Shown here in pieces: positions 12,360 through 24,724 of a stretch of 64,000 nt of DNA. Under the pieces are notes generated by a model, which worked only from the letters and a program-made list of their open reading frames with translations, did no database searches and was not told the origin of the DNA. Source of the DNA: Selaginella tamariscina (taxonomy: Eukaryota; Streptophyta; Lycopodiopsida; Selaginellales; Selaginellaceae); contig PUQB01000851.1 in assembly GCA_003024785.1 (NCBI GenBank), positions 1-64,000 of the forward strand, read 5' to 3'. The translations under genes were made by a program, and so were the position numbers. Each line of letters starts with the position of its first letter. Position 1 is the first letter of the stretch.

Positions 12360-12392
12360 TCTTTATGTATTTCATAGATTATTAGATTATAA

Positions 12393-12424
<32 letters not shown>

Positions 12425-12620
12425 AAGAATATGTAGTCAAAGAAATAATATTTATGTGTGTATATATATATATATATAATATATATATATATTATTAAGT
12501 GTGTGTCAGACAGAGAAAGAGTATGCAGTCAAACAAATAATATGTAATGCATAATGTGTGTGAGAAACAAAGAGTATGTAGTCAAATAAATAATAATATA
12601 AATACATACAAAGATTATGT
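12360..12620. repeat. microsatellite cluster, (GT)n, (GA)n, (TA)n
   Basis: Short GT, GA and TA runs occur at 12394-12425 and 12459-12494, with a repeated motif around AGAGTATG-AGTCAAA. This block lies between outer and inner arms on the left side only and is missing from the right side. Confidence 0.7.
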
Positions 12621-12732
12621 GCAGACCTATATATAAAGGTTGATAATGTGTAACCATATTCAGAAATGACTCTCTCGTGTTTTATTTGCAAGTGCCAGCA
12701 TTGCTCTGCTGAAGTCAACCAGGCACATTAGG

Positions 12733-13405
12733 GCATTGCTGCAGGTACAGGCTGACCAGGTCAACCAGGCACATCAGGTCATTGAAACACACATGTCAAA
12801 GAAAGTACATCATGTCACATCCACCCTACAAAAGGTACATATAATAATTTAATATATATAATACTATGCATATTATGTGCATAGTAAGTATATACACAGT
12901 GAACTAAGAGAGAAAAAGTATTATATATGTATGGATGTATCATTTTATAAACGCATATATTTAACATATACGTACTTTCAACAGTTCTACATATATCAAT
13001 CAAAATTTAGTATTATATAATAATACTAAATTATTATATATGTGTTTAGTTATATTAATAATGGGATTTATGTGTTTAGTTATATTAATAATATAATTAA
13101 TAATTATATATAATACTAAATTTTGGTTGATGTATATAGAATTCTTGAAAGTACGTGTATGTGCTAAAATATATGCGTTTATAAATGATATCCATACATA
13201 TATAATACTTTTTCTCTCTTAGTTCACTATGTGTATGTATATACTTACTATGTATATAATATGCATAGCATTATATATATTAAATTATTATATGTACCTT
13301 TTGTAGGGATGGATGTGACATGATGTGTACTTTTTTGACATGTGTGTATGCGATGACCTGATGTGCCTGGTTGACCTGGTCAGCACATGTATCTGCAGCA
13401 ATGCC
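12733..13405. repeat. inner fold-back (long inverted repeat) between the PDC copies
   Basis: Two arms of roughly 300-350 bp are near-perfect inverted copies around a centre near 13040. The left arm starts CATTGCTGCAGG and passes TCAACCAGGCACATCAGG. The right arm ends CTGCAGCAATG and passes CCTGATGTGCCTGG. A direct partial copy of the tip (AACCAGGCACATTAGGGCATTG) lies just left at 12717-12738. It may be a fold-back transposon or simply the centre of the larger palindrome. Confidence 0.8.
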
Positions 13406-13496
13406 CTGTTTCTGTATAATGGTACATGGTATCGTGAACGACGAACTTTTAAGTAAAAAGTATTAATGGATATATAAATTAGTGCTTCAACGTACC

Positions 13497-14355
13497 GAGT
13501 ATCCCTAGATATTTTCGTTATAATCCATGGGTTTAAATGGGAATATTCCATCGTTGAGTATCTGTTAGGTGTACAGTTCTTTAGTCCCAAACACACTCCC
13601 CCCTCCACACACACGCACGCTGTCAGGTAATATATGCGCGTTAATCTTTTTGATAATCTTGAGATTTTCACGAAATCTTTCTGATAATCTTCTTCCTCTT
13701 CCTTATCTTGATCTTGTTTGCATTAGATTCAACTACTGCAAACATGGTTGAGTCGGACAGTGTCGGGGGAAGCCATCCTCGATGCAATCCGTCTACATAG
13801 CTCGGAGACTGGTCGAGATCGGTGTGAGCGATGTGTTTGCTGTTCCTGGGGACTTCAACCTGGTTCTGCTCGATCAGCTCATCGAGCAGCCCGGTCGGCT
13901 GCTGTAACGAGCTCAATGCGGGATACGCAGCTGATGGGTACGCTCAATGTCGGGGCGTAGGTGCTTGTGCGGTCTGTTGGCGGTCTGAGCGTGCTCAATG
14001 CGACTGCCGGTGCGTACAGGGAGAATCTGCCTGTGATCTGCATTGTGGGTGGGCCGAACTCGAACGACTATGGCACCAACAGGATTCTTCATCACACTAT
14101 CGGCCTCCCCAGGAGCTTCCTTACATTCAGACTGTCACTTGTGCTCAGGTGAGTGTAGATTGTTCGTTTTCTCTCTTAGGAAGTTTCGTTTCGATGCACT
14201 GATAGGCAGTTTCTTTCGTTTTTGTATATATTAAAGTATATATAGGGTTGTTTGTTTTTGCGGTTTGATTCACGGGTTTTTGTGGTTGTACAGAACGTGA
14301 TGCACACGAGCTCATTGACGGTGCCATTTCAACTGTGCTGCGTGAGAGCAAGCCG
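13497..14355 (+). repeat. right outer arm of the PDC inverted repeat
   Basis: It mirrors 12230-11347. Homology stops at GTGAGAGCAAGCC near 14355, beyond which this copy runs into unrelated AT-rich DNA. Confidence 0.85.
13744..14355 (+). pseudogene. pyruvate decarboxylase pseudogene, copy 2 (5' part only)
   Basis: The start at 13744 reads MVESDSVGG. After frame changes the text continues as ARRLVEIGVSDVFAVPGDFN, then CNELNAGYAADGYAQ, then VGGLSVLNATAGAY and VGGPNSNDYGTNRILHHT. Part of exon 2 follows after an intron. The copy shares lesions with copy 1, including loss of sequence between GACAV and VGG and a deletion after HHTIGLP, so these predate the duplication. It also has private changes, such as an extra CTGCAAAC-type insertion just before the ATG. 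It diverges from copy 1 in orientation, head to head. Confidence 0.85.
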
Positions 14356-14359
14356 TGTG

Positions 14360-15409
14360 TATAAATATAAAAGTACCTGTGTGTTTAAAGCTTATATAGA
14401 TATACATAATATTGATGTAAGATGCCCACTTTGCAGTCAGGTATGTTGCCTGAATAGAACTCTCGACTTAATGGTTATTTAATTACCTATACATTTACTA
14501 ATTAATTATGAAAGTTCTCTATACGTAGATATACGCGTGTATACATATGTACATGTCTCTTAACGCAACTGTATTATGTTCAATATGATATATGTATATC
14601 AAATGTGTATGTGTACATATAGATGTATAAGAGGATTCTTTTTTCTTTTTTAATGTAAATAGAGATTACGAATTATTTAGTTGTTACTCTGTGAGATCGA
14701 GAAATTTTATAAGGAAAATAATGTACTGCTGCACATAAGAATGTCCACATATAGATGTAATATGCTTACATACATTCATACATATATACTTTCTCTCTCT
14801 CTTACTTCACTGTAGGTATGTTATTTATATGCATTTAATATGTATATATACATATATGTATATCGGAGTGTATATGTAGTTGTCATAAATCTTTTCAAAT
14901 TTCGATATCCCTTAGTTTAATTAATATAGTTTCTCAACACTCGAATAAATAATATATTTATGTTTGCATGAAGCGTTATAGTATGTATATGCTATACATA
15001 TACACACTATATATGCACATATATGCATGCATATATAGCTTGGGATTTCAATATTTCTGACTTTGAAACTTAATTTGTATATATTGTAAACATGCATCTT
15101 GCAATGCACTTGGAGAGACTGTGTGTGCGCGAACGCGCATGTGTGTTGATATGTGTGTATTCAGAAAGCATTTACAAAAAAAATTAAGATAAATAATAAT
15201 TTAAATTTACAAAGATTTTAGTCAATATAAAGAAAATTACTTAAAACAAATATTTTAAAAAACTTCATATAACATTTATGATAATGTCAAATATAAATTT
15301 AAGAAATTTCTAATATTAGTCACTTTATTTGAAATTTGTTATTATTCTATTTATTTGTGTTAAAATTTGAAATGATTAGAATGTAACCTACAGAAAATTG
15401 TAATAAAAT

Positions 15410-15441
<32 letters not shown>

Positions 15442-16420
15442 CATTAATTTATTACAAATTGGAATGAAATAGAAAATGTTGTCCAGCTTCACTTTATTAT
15501 ACAAAATCAACTCTATGTGTATGTGTGTGCATGCGCATGCACGTGTGTGAAAATTTTCAACAGATATTCCAGTATAAAATTATGATATGGATATGTTTAT
15601 CGGTGGTAAACTCGCTTCTTTTTTTCCTCGTTATTTTTATATGTAGTATGTATATATACATTATATAGAAAATACATAGATCACATGTGTATATAACCAG
15701 TGTATAACCTTGGTATTGTTCCATGTTATGTAGCTATACATTGGACACACAACACACCAGAGCATGAAGTATGTCATATATATATACAAGTTCAAAATTT
15801 ACATCCGACCCTTAAAAACTTCGATTTGATCTTAAGTCTTAAGATATTATAATTTTAAAGTGAAACAAAATGAAGTATATAATTGAATATTAGTAAATAT
15901 CATGATTTTTCATATAACTATCAAATCATAAACTTTATTAACTTTCTTGAAATATAGATGTCGAAACTTAAATTGCGTGCTAGTCAATGGCTAAGATTAT
16001 CATTTAAATGAATTATCAAAAACTTAAAATATTTAATAAATCTATATATGATATATTAATATTCAGATAGAGAAAATACAAACACAAATATATGATAGAA
16101 AAGAAGAAGTAAAGTGCTATATATATAGAAAAACTATATTGTATATGTGTTTATAATGGACATATAGATATTTAAATCTACCTGCACACATTATAAAGGA
16201 CTGTGAATTCTAAACAAATTAAATATATGCATACATAAGCATAATCATGTATATTAAGCTTTCATAAATATAATACTCCAATATTTTAATATATAACGTA
16301 CTAATTTACAACAATATACACATATAATCTATATAGATTTATATTTTGTTCTTATTTACTTAAACAATAATTAAAAACATTAATAACATTATTTTTCACA
16401 AATTATTAGATACCTAGAAT
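14360..16420. other. AT-rich, microsatellite-bearing intergenic DNA
   Basis: No coding pattern is seen. It holds a (TA)n run at about 15410-15440 and many TATATA segments. No RNA gene is recognised. Confidence 0.55.
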
Positions 16421-16432
16421 ATGCGGAGGTGC

Positions 16433-16501
16433 AACGGTCCATCCACATACACGTTGGAACGGTCAATTTGAGTATGTTATTGTAGTAACCAGGCAACGGT
16501 C
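16433..16501 (+). promoter_or_regulatory. three AACGGTC motifs, MSA-like (MYB3R) cluster
   Basis: AACGGTC occurs at 16433-16439, 16458-16464 and 16495-16501, all on the plus strand, 99-167 bp before the ATG at 16600. The core AACGG of the plant mitosis-specific activator (MSA) element is bound by three-repeat MYB proteins and drives G2/M transcription. Three same-strand copies within 70 bp upstream of a protein with a destruction box make that role plausible. Binding is inferred. Confidence 0.6.
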
Positions 16502-16599
16502 ACATGTGGTTCTACAGCAATATTAGGTCATCCGCTCTCAGCACTTCTTATTAGGTCTACGTTTCTGTCATTCTATCCAGGGCGATTCACTGTTCTAAG

Positions 16600-17165
16600 A
16601 TGGAAACAAAGAGCCGGCCAGGGACTCCATTCACAGCAGGTATTTCTGAATTCCCACTGATTGTTTGCATCTTCTTAAGCAAATGGTGTGTCCAGGGAAG
16701 CCGCCAGTGTCAAAGACAGGCAGCCTGAAGAAGATCAAGAAGGCGCGGAGAGCAGCTCTTGCAGATTTGACAAACAGCGATTCTCCAATTTCAGGGCTGG
16801 CACCCACTGCTGGGACAAGAATTTCTTCCCCGGGCACACCGGGGACGCCGGGTGTGGGCGAAGATGTTCTCAGATCGCAGGTGAATTTGCTCCTCCAGCA
16901 ACTGCAATCTGATGCTTCTGTGAGAGGTCCCCTGTTTGGTTTCCATGGCAGGAACGCATTGCTGTCTCCGGATTGCATGCTTGTCGGTCCTACTCCCGTC
17001 AATACTCCGGCAACAGCTGCCCGCTTCAAGCCCTGTTCTAGGAGCTTCACGGCTCTCCAAAGGGCCTTGAGGAACCTTTCTCGGTGGACACTGGTGAATG
17101 GAAGAAGGATTGTTTCCAAACGGAGCTTCGCAGGACGATTTCAGACATCAGCAAGATCACAATAG
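16600..17165 (+). CDS. small destruction-box protein, candidate mitotic regulator
   Basis: My model has exon 1 at 16600-16639, a 56-nt GT-AG intron, and exon 2 from 16696, giving about 169 residues. The start METKSRPGTPFTA was chosen because it splices in frame onto GKPPVSKTG. Residues 32-40 read RAALADLTN, an exact RxxLxDxxN destruction box preceded by a basic patch (KKIKKARR), the kind of degron read by APC/C. Several SP or TP sites follow (SSPGTPGTPG, LLSPD, GPTPVNTPA), fitting CDK phosphorylation. The C-terminus is rich in Arg and Ser. I do not recognise the family. The degron near the N-terminus resembles securin/PATRONUS-like layout, but that is only an analogy. The ORF is intact, and upstream AACGGTC motifs suggest G2/M expression. 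Confidence 0.6.
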
Positions 17166-17169
17166 CTGA

Positions 17170-17985
17170 GGTGTGTGTGTGTGTGTGCCCGCGTGTGAGT
17201 GTGCGCGCGCGTGCGAGAGAGAAAGAGAGAGAGATTCGTCGTGGGTATCGCGCATCTGTATATATGTCTTGCTTATATCTGCTAAGCTTTTATAAGCATG
17301 CCAAAGCTGATATATCACACAGGTTGCTCATCATGTTGTTTGTTCAGACAGTGTTTTCGGATAGGCATGTGAGAGAGATTCGGATAGGCATGTGAGAGAG
17401 ATTCGTGGGTGTTTTATCCATCGTATATGTTTAGCGCCTATATATGTCTTTCTTATATCTGTTAAGCTTTATAAGCATAAGCTTATATATCAAACACACG
17501 CACACGCACACACAGGTTGCTCACCACGTTGTTTGTTCAGACAGTGGTTTCGGATAGGCAGGCGAGCTTACGAAACCGTTATAAAACGAGGTCTCTGGAT
17601 TTTGATAAACTCCTAGAGAAGACAGACGATAACACAGACAAGTGATGGAACACGTGTCGATCATGTACACTACGGCTTGTAGTTTGCAGCAAAAAAAAGC
17701 ATACAATTCTTTTTCATCTAATAAAACTCTCCATTTTTCTTATAATCGCACACACGCGCACGTGTGTGTCTCTGTACGTGGGAGTTGTCATACTTAATTA
17801 TTGAAGGACAACTGGCAGCATTTCCCTGGGTTGTTGTATATCTTCTCAGGTAAATATCACGTATATAGATAATGTGTTGTATTATGTATGTATGTGAGGA
17901 GTCTTTACACACATCGCGTGCGTGTACTCGCACTGTGAACACATTCATGGGCTGAACTCTCATGTCACAGTGTCTCATGAGTACC
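17170..17985. repeat. GT/GA microsatellites and an imperfect ~180-190-bp tandem duplication
   Basis: A (GT)n run starts the stretch at 17172. The segment around 17232-17370 is repeated imperfectly at 17400-17565, with shared blocks ATATGTCTT-CTTATATCTG and TTGTTTGTTCAGACAGTG. A 22-bp unit beginning CGGATAGGCATGTGAGAG is directly doubled at 17358-17401. It lies in the spacer between the destruction-box gene and the PPR gene. Confidence 0.7.
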
Positions 17986-17989
17986 AAGA

Positions 17990-20101
17990 ATGCCAGAGAT
18001 CATGTCGGATGTGCAGATGACATGGATGAGCATGGAATCATGCCATTTGGATCGCAAGCTGTGCCTGCAGTTCATAAACTCTTGTACGAGTCTACCCAAG
18101 GCAAAAGAGCTTCATACTCATGTACAGGAGCTCATCCTTGTGAACCCGGACGACGTGTACATGTTGAACATGCTTGTTCATATGTATGGCAAGTGCGGGG
18201 CAATCGATGAAGCCCGAGACGTCTTCGATGGGATCTCTTCGAAGAACTCCTTCTCTTGGACATTGATGCTCACTGCATATGCCCGGAATGGGGATATTGA
18301 GTCTGCAAAGCAGGTATTCGATGACATGCCACACAGGAACCTCGTATCGTGGACTTCGTTGCTTTCTGCATATGCCCAGATGGGGGATATCGAGCAAGCC
18401 AAGGATGTGTTCGATCGGATGCCGGAAGCCGACTTGGTTTCCTGGAACTCAATGCTGGCTGCATATGTAGCAACAGGGAAGCTACTTAATGCGAAGGAGC
18501 TCTTCGATCAGATGCAAGAGAGGAACTTATTCTCCTGGACTCTGATGCTTACTGCATATGCCCAAGCTGGGCAATTTTACGAGGCTAAGCAGTTGTTTAG
18601 TAGGATGCCGGACTGGGACTTGGTTTCATGCACTGCGATGATAGATGCATATTCACAGAATGGTTACCTCTTTGAAGCGAAGACTCTCTTCGATCGGATG
18701 CCGGAGAGAGACTTAATCTCGTGGACTGCCATGCTCTCGGCATATGCAGAGTGTGGGTTGTCTATGGAGGCGGAAGAGATCTACGAGACGATGCCGGAGA
18801 GATGCTTGATTGCATGGAACTCCATGTTGGGATTGTACACGGACCTCAATCGGTTGCATAACATGAACTGCGTCTTCGTTGGGATGCACGAGCGGGATCT
18901 CATGTCGTGGACCACTGTTGTTTCGGCGTACTCCCAGACGGGGCATCTGGAACTTGCAAGAGCGGCACTCGATAGGATGCCGGAGTGGAACCTCGTGGTG
19001 CTGACTATTATCATGGTTGCCTACGCAGACAACGGGGAGCTTGAGATGGCAAAGGACGTGTTCGACTCGATGCCGGAACACAACCTCATCGCGTGCTCCG
19101 CAATGGTTTCGGGATATGCTGTCGGTGCGGAGTTTTGCGACGACGCAAAGAAGTTATTCGACGACATGCAGGAGCACAATATAGTGTCGTGGACCTCGAT
19201 GCTTTCTGCGTATGCTCAGGGTGGGGATCTCGACAAGACCATACTTCTGTTCGGGAGGATGCCGGAACACAACGTTGTGTCTCACACGGTTATGTTAGCA
19301 GCATATGCACATAATGGGTGTCTAGAGAACGCGAGGGGCGTGTTTGATGAGATATGTGTACAAGACCAAGATATCGCCTTGTGGAATGCGCTGCTGGCTG
19401 GCTATGCTTACAATGGATATATGCACGAGGCTAAGGAGATATACGACTGTATGGAAGCGAGAAACATGAGCTCGTCGACCGCCATGCTTGCTGCATATTC
19501 ACTGAATGGGCATCTCGACGAGGCCGAGTGGTTCTTCGATGGCTTGGATTCGAGAGACATTACGTTGTGGACTGCAATGCTGCGTGCGTATGCCCAGACT
19601 GGGCACCTGCAGGAGGCGTGGAGTGTGTTTAATGGCATGCACGAGCACGACTTAGTCTCGTGGAACTCAATGATTATTTCATATGCCCAGAACGGACATC
19701 CCACCGAAGCGGTACTACTCTTCCATATGATGAAAGTGCTGTATGTTCCTGATGAAGTTACATTCGTATGCATATTGACGGCGTGTAGTCGTATAGGGGA
19801 CGTGTATACGAGCTGGTTGTGCTTTATCTCTATGGGGATGGACTATGGGTTGAAAGCGAAGAGAATACACTACTCTTGTATGATCGAGGTGCTTGGGAGA
19901 GGAGGGTATATTCGTGATGCGGAGGATCTTGTTGAGAATATGCCTTATATAACAGATGCTTTGAACTGGAGATGCTTTCTTGGAGCATGTAAACTGCACA
20001 TTTCTGGTACTGGGTTTGATGTTACAAAGCAGATAGTCAACCTTGAACCTGATAATGCTCTAAGTTATGTATTGCTGGCCAACATTTGTTCTGGCAATTA
20101 A
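17990..20101 (+). CDS. PLS-class pentatricopeptide repeat protein with a long S-type array
   Basis: This single uninterrupted 703-residue frame is the longest intact gene in the window. After a short leader and a P/L-like unit (YMLNMLVHMYGKCGAIDEA), a long series of about 31-residue units repeats patterns such as VSWTSMLSAYAQMGDIEQAK and MPERDLISWTAMLSAYAECG, up to about residue 560. An SWNSMIISYAQNGHPTEAV unit and a CILTACSRIG unit follow. The end resembles a truncated E motif (NALSYVLLANICSGN), with no DYW domain. Such proteins bind organelle RNA in a base-specific way and, when bearing E/DYW tails, direct C-to-U editing. This one would need a partner deaminase, if it works at all. Two units deviate in length (VGAEFCDDAKK and EICVQDQDIAL). 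An alternative start upstream is out of frame. Targeting is not evident from the N-terminus. Confidence 0.9.
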   Translation: MPEIMSDVQMTWMSMESCHLDRKLCLQFINSCTSLPKAKELHTHVQELILVNPDDVYMLNMLVHMYGKCGAIDEARDVFDGISSKNSFSWTLMLTAYARNGDIESAKQVFDDMPHRNLVSWTSLLSAYAQMGDIEQAKDVFDRMPEADLVSWNSMLAAYVATGKLLNAKELFDQMQERNLFSWTLMLTAYAQAGQFYEAKQLFSRMPDWDLVSCTAMIDAYSQNGYLFEAKTLFDRMPERDLISWTAMLSAYAECGLSMEAEEIYETMPERCLIAWNSMLGLYTDLNRLHNMNCVFVGMHERDLMSWTTVVSAYSQTGHLELARAALDRMPEWNLVVLTIIMVAYADNGELEMAKDVFDSMPEHNLIACSAMVSGYAVGAEFCDDAKKLFDDMQEHNIVSWTSMLSAYAQGGDLDKTILLFGRMPEHNVVSHTVMLAAYAHNGCLENARGVFDEICVQDQDIALWNALLAGYAYNGYMHEAKEIYDCMEARNMSSSTAMLAAYSLNGHLDEAEWFFDGLDSRDITLWTAMLRAYAQTGHLQEAWSVFNGMHEHDLVSWNSMIISYAQNGHPTEAVLLFHMMKVLYVPDEVTFVCILTACSRIGDVYTSWLCFISMGMDYGLKAKRIHYSCMIEVLGRGGYIRDAEDLVENMPYITDALNWRCFLGACKLHISGTGFDVTKQIVNLEPDNALSYVLLANICSGN

Positions 20102-20244
20102 TGTATATAAATAAGAATATGCTGGTTTATTTACCATAGTTTTATTTATGTAATTTTGACTATTTTTATTACGACTTTAAGTGTTTAATTTTCGACTATT
20201 TTTACTACGACTTTAAGGGTTTAATTAGGTGTTTTGGAAGGGAA

Positions 20245-22585
<2,341 letters not shown>

Positions 22586-22909
22586 ACACCCCAAATTTTA
22601 ACAAAACGTTATTTTCATTTTCGTATATATAAATAATTTTGTTTTTATTTAGTTTTACATTATTCTTTGATGCCACAATAAGCTAATAATCCCAATCTTC
22701 CCTAATTAATATTTAGAAGCTTGTTGTGTGTGTGTGTGTCTAAATAGATAAATACTTTGATTTTTATCATACAAACCATTGTCTCCGTAGGTAGGATACC
22801 CACCACTTTAGTGTGGGATCAGTGTGTGTGTACACATTCGTCTGTATGCACGTATGTAGCTATTTATGAACTATAACAGTATATTCTATATGCTGTGTGT
22901 GTGTGTGTG

Positions 22910-22955
<46 letters not shown>

Positions 22956-23770
22956 TACGTTGAAAAGAGAGTTGTTAATGATGTCACAACTTTTAACACA
23001 GGGATTCTTGCATTTCAGTGCGTGCGCGCGCGTGTGTGAGGGAGGGGGGAGATACATTTTAATAGATGTATTGTATTTAGGGGTACACACACACACACAT
23101 ATATATATACACACTCCTGTTCAGACATATATATGAACTTATGTTTGTACTTAAATTGAATTTTTATTGGACATAAACCATATAATTATGTACATATATG
23201 TGAATACATACAAAGTATAATTTCATAAAGTATCTGGGATTGCACGTGGAGGTAGCTTATATTTAGCTAAATTGAATTATATTACCTAAACCCTAACCCA
23301 CATTATATATCAAAAATTCAGAAAGCAAATTAAATATTATAAATAAGATGAAATCAGAGAAAATATAGGTTCAACTTCTTCTTAAAATATCTTCATACTA
23401 TTGAGAATATGCATAATATTACCACACAAATTATTAAAAAATTATTTTTATGTACATTTATTAATATATTCCTGGTTAAATAAAATAAATATACATGTAA
23501 ATATCAATGTAGGCCATATGCAAAATTGATGTGTGTGCGAGTGGTAAATTCTAGAGTTAAATGACATTGTCACTCTTATGTTATTGCTCTTGTGTGTGTT
23601 TTTCTTTGGCACCCCCTAAGCCATCAATAATCCGACTAACTAGCTTAATAATTGAAGCTCATCTTCAATATGCTTGTTATAGGAAGAGCTATTTGTGCAA
23701 ACAAGATGTATATCTACCTCTCTAACTAGAATTACTCTAACTAGAATAACTAGATGTATATCTGCCGGCT
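22586..23770. other. SCPL-A downstream flank, duplicated elsewhere, with GT/GA tracts
   Basis: Long (GT)n and (GA)n runs lie at 22897-22952. The text around TTTTTATTGGACATAAACC (about 23160-23178) and GTAGCTTATATTTAGCTAAA (about 23252) recurs downstream of copy C at 46036 and 46133. A segment around 22980-23010 recurs inverted near 39700-39810. No gene is seen. Confidence 0.7.
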
Positions 23771-24720
23771 CTAACTATAATCCCTCCCTCCCTCCCTCCC
23801 TCTATGTGTGTGTGTGTATGTATATGTATATAAAGGTAATGGAAATAATCAATCTTATAGTACTGCATTATGCAATGGTTGATCAGTGTTTAGTACTTGG
23901 GTATTATCAATGTTGAAAAAGATGGTCTTATCATCAGGCACCTCGGCAAGATGCATCTAACGTAATATTAACACTAACAGACCAAGCTCTTTAAATCCAT
24001 CAAAAGAGAAGGAACCCTTGCGAATATATAAACACTACATAGACTGTATGTGCTGTAATATATGTATGTACGTATATGTAACTTACCCGGTTCAACGTGG
24101 AAACGAGTATAAATACGTGGTAACTTGGGGTTTCGTAAATCCCATAATGCCATGGTTCCATCTTCATATCCAGTAAGTACGTTCAGTGTTTCATTATGTC
24201 CAGGCGGCACAAAGAGTTGCAAAAGCCATGCACATTCCTGCATATTAAATAATACACTTTCAAACTGGTTTCACACACACACACAAATCTTGTGTGTATT
24301 CATAAAACTTGTATATGGTGTGTATTGAATTGCGGGTTATAATTAAGTGAGCTTTTGGCATCCGAAGGATGAGGAAACTGTTGCACACGCTTTGGATCAA
24401 TATCCCAAACTTCAGCCTGCAAATTACAAAGCTTGTATGTAGAGAGAAGAGCTTACCATAGACGGGTCTTCACCAGCAATACTTGTACCCGAACGCATTT
24501 GAGTCTCTATTAACATTCTTTCACAAGGACATTTCACCTTCTGTATTGCTATTGTAAAATATTATATATTATATATTATTTATTACACTTTTTATACATG
24601 GAAATGCATATAATCGTGTGAATATACCCTTTGGGCCTTGTGAAAGAATGCTAACAAAGACTCGAACGCGTTGGGGTACAAGTATAGCCATAAAAGTCTG
24701 GCCTAACAAAGTATGAAGTT
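23770..24720 (-). pseudogene. WD40 protein (GNB1L/DSE1-like), internal fragment, copy A
   Basis: The minus strand shows an AIAGEDPSMVS-like exon start interrupted by an insertion (24482-24682), an AEVWDID exon (about 24420-24345), then an exon reading FVPPGHNETLNVLTGYEDGT and MALWDLRNPKLP (about 24243-24087). A decayed exon near 24010-23930 corresponds to the ISGAADDNTIFF exon of the copy at 41.7 kb. The pattern is that of GNB1L-type WD40 proteins (DSE1/ASA1-like in plants), which are scaffold proteins. The fragment lacks both gene ends. It is useful because it keeps GYEDGTMALWDL contiguous, which is split in the other copy. Confidence 0.72.
24482..24682. mobile_element. fold-back MITE-like insertion in WD40 copy A
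   Basis: About 55 bp at each end are inverted copies: CTTGTACCCGAACGC at the left and GCGTTGGGGTACAAG at the right, continuing past CTTTCACAAGG and CCTTGTGAAAG. The other WD40 copy at about 36236-36262 reads uninterrupted through this site (CCAGCAATAGCCAC), so it serves as an empty site. Bases ATA flank both sides. It has no coding capacity. A non-autonomous DNA transposon is the likely identity, but the superfamily is not assigned. Confidence 0.72.
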
Positions 24721-24724
24721 AGAC

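Noticed and set aside
16631..17119. 162-codon minus-strand frame over the destruction-box gene
   Set aside because: It overlaps the plus-strand gene fully, has no recognisable motifs, and the plus strand has splice sites, promoter motifs and a degron.
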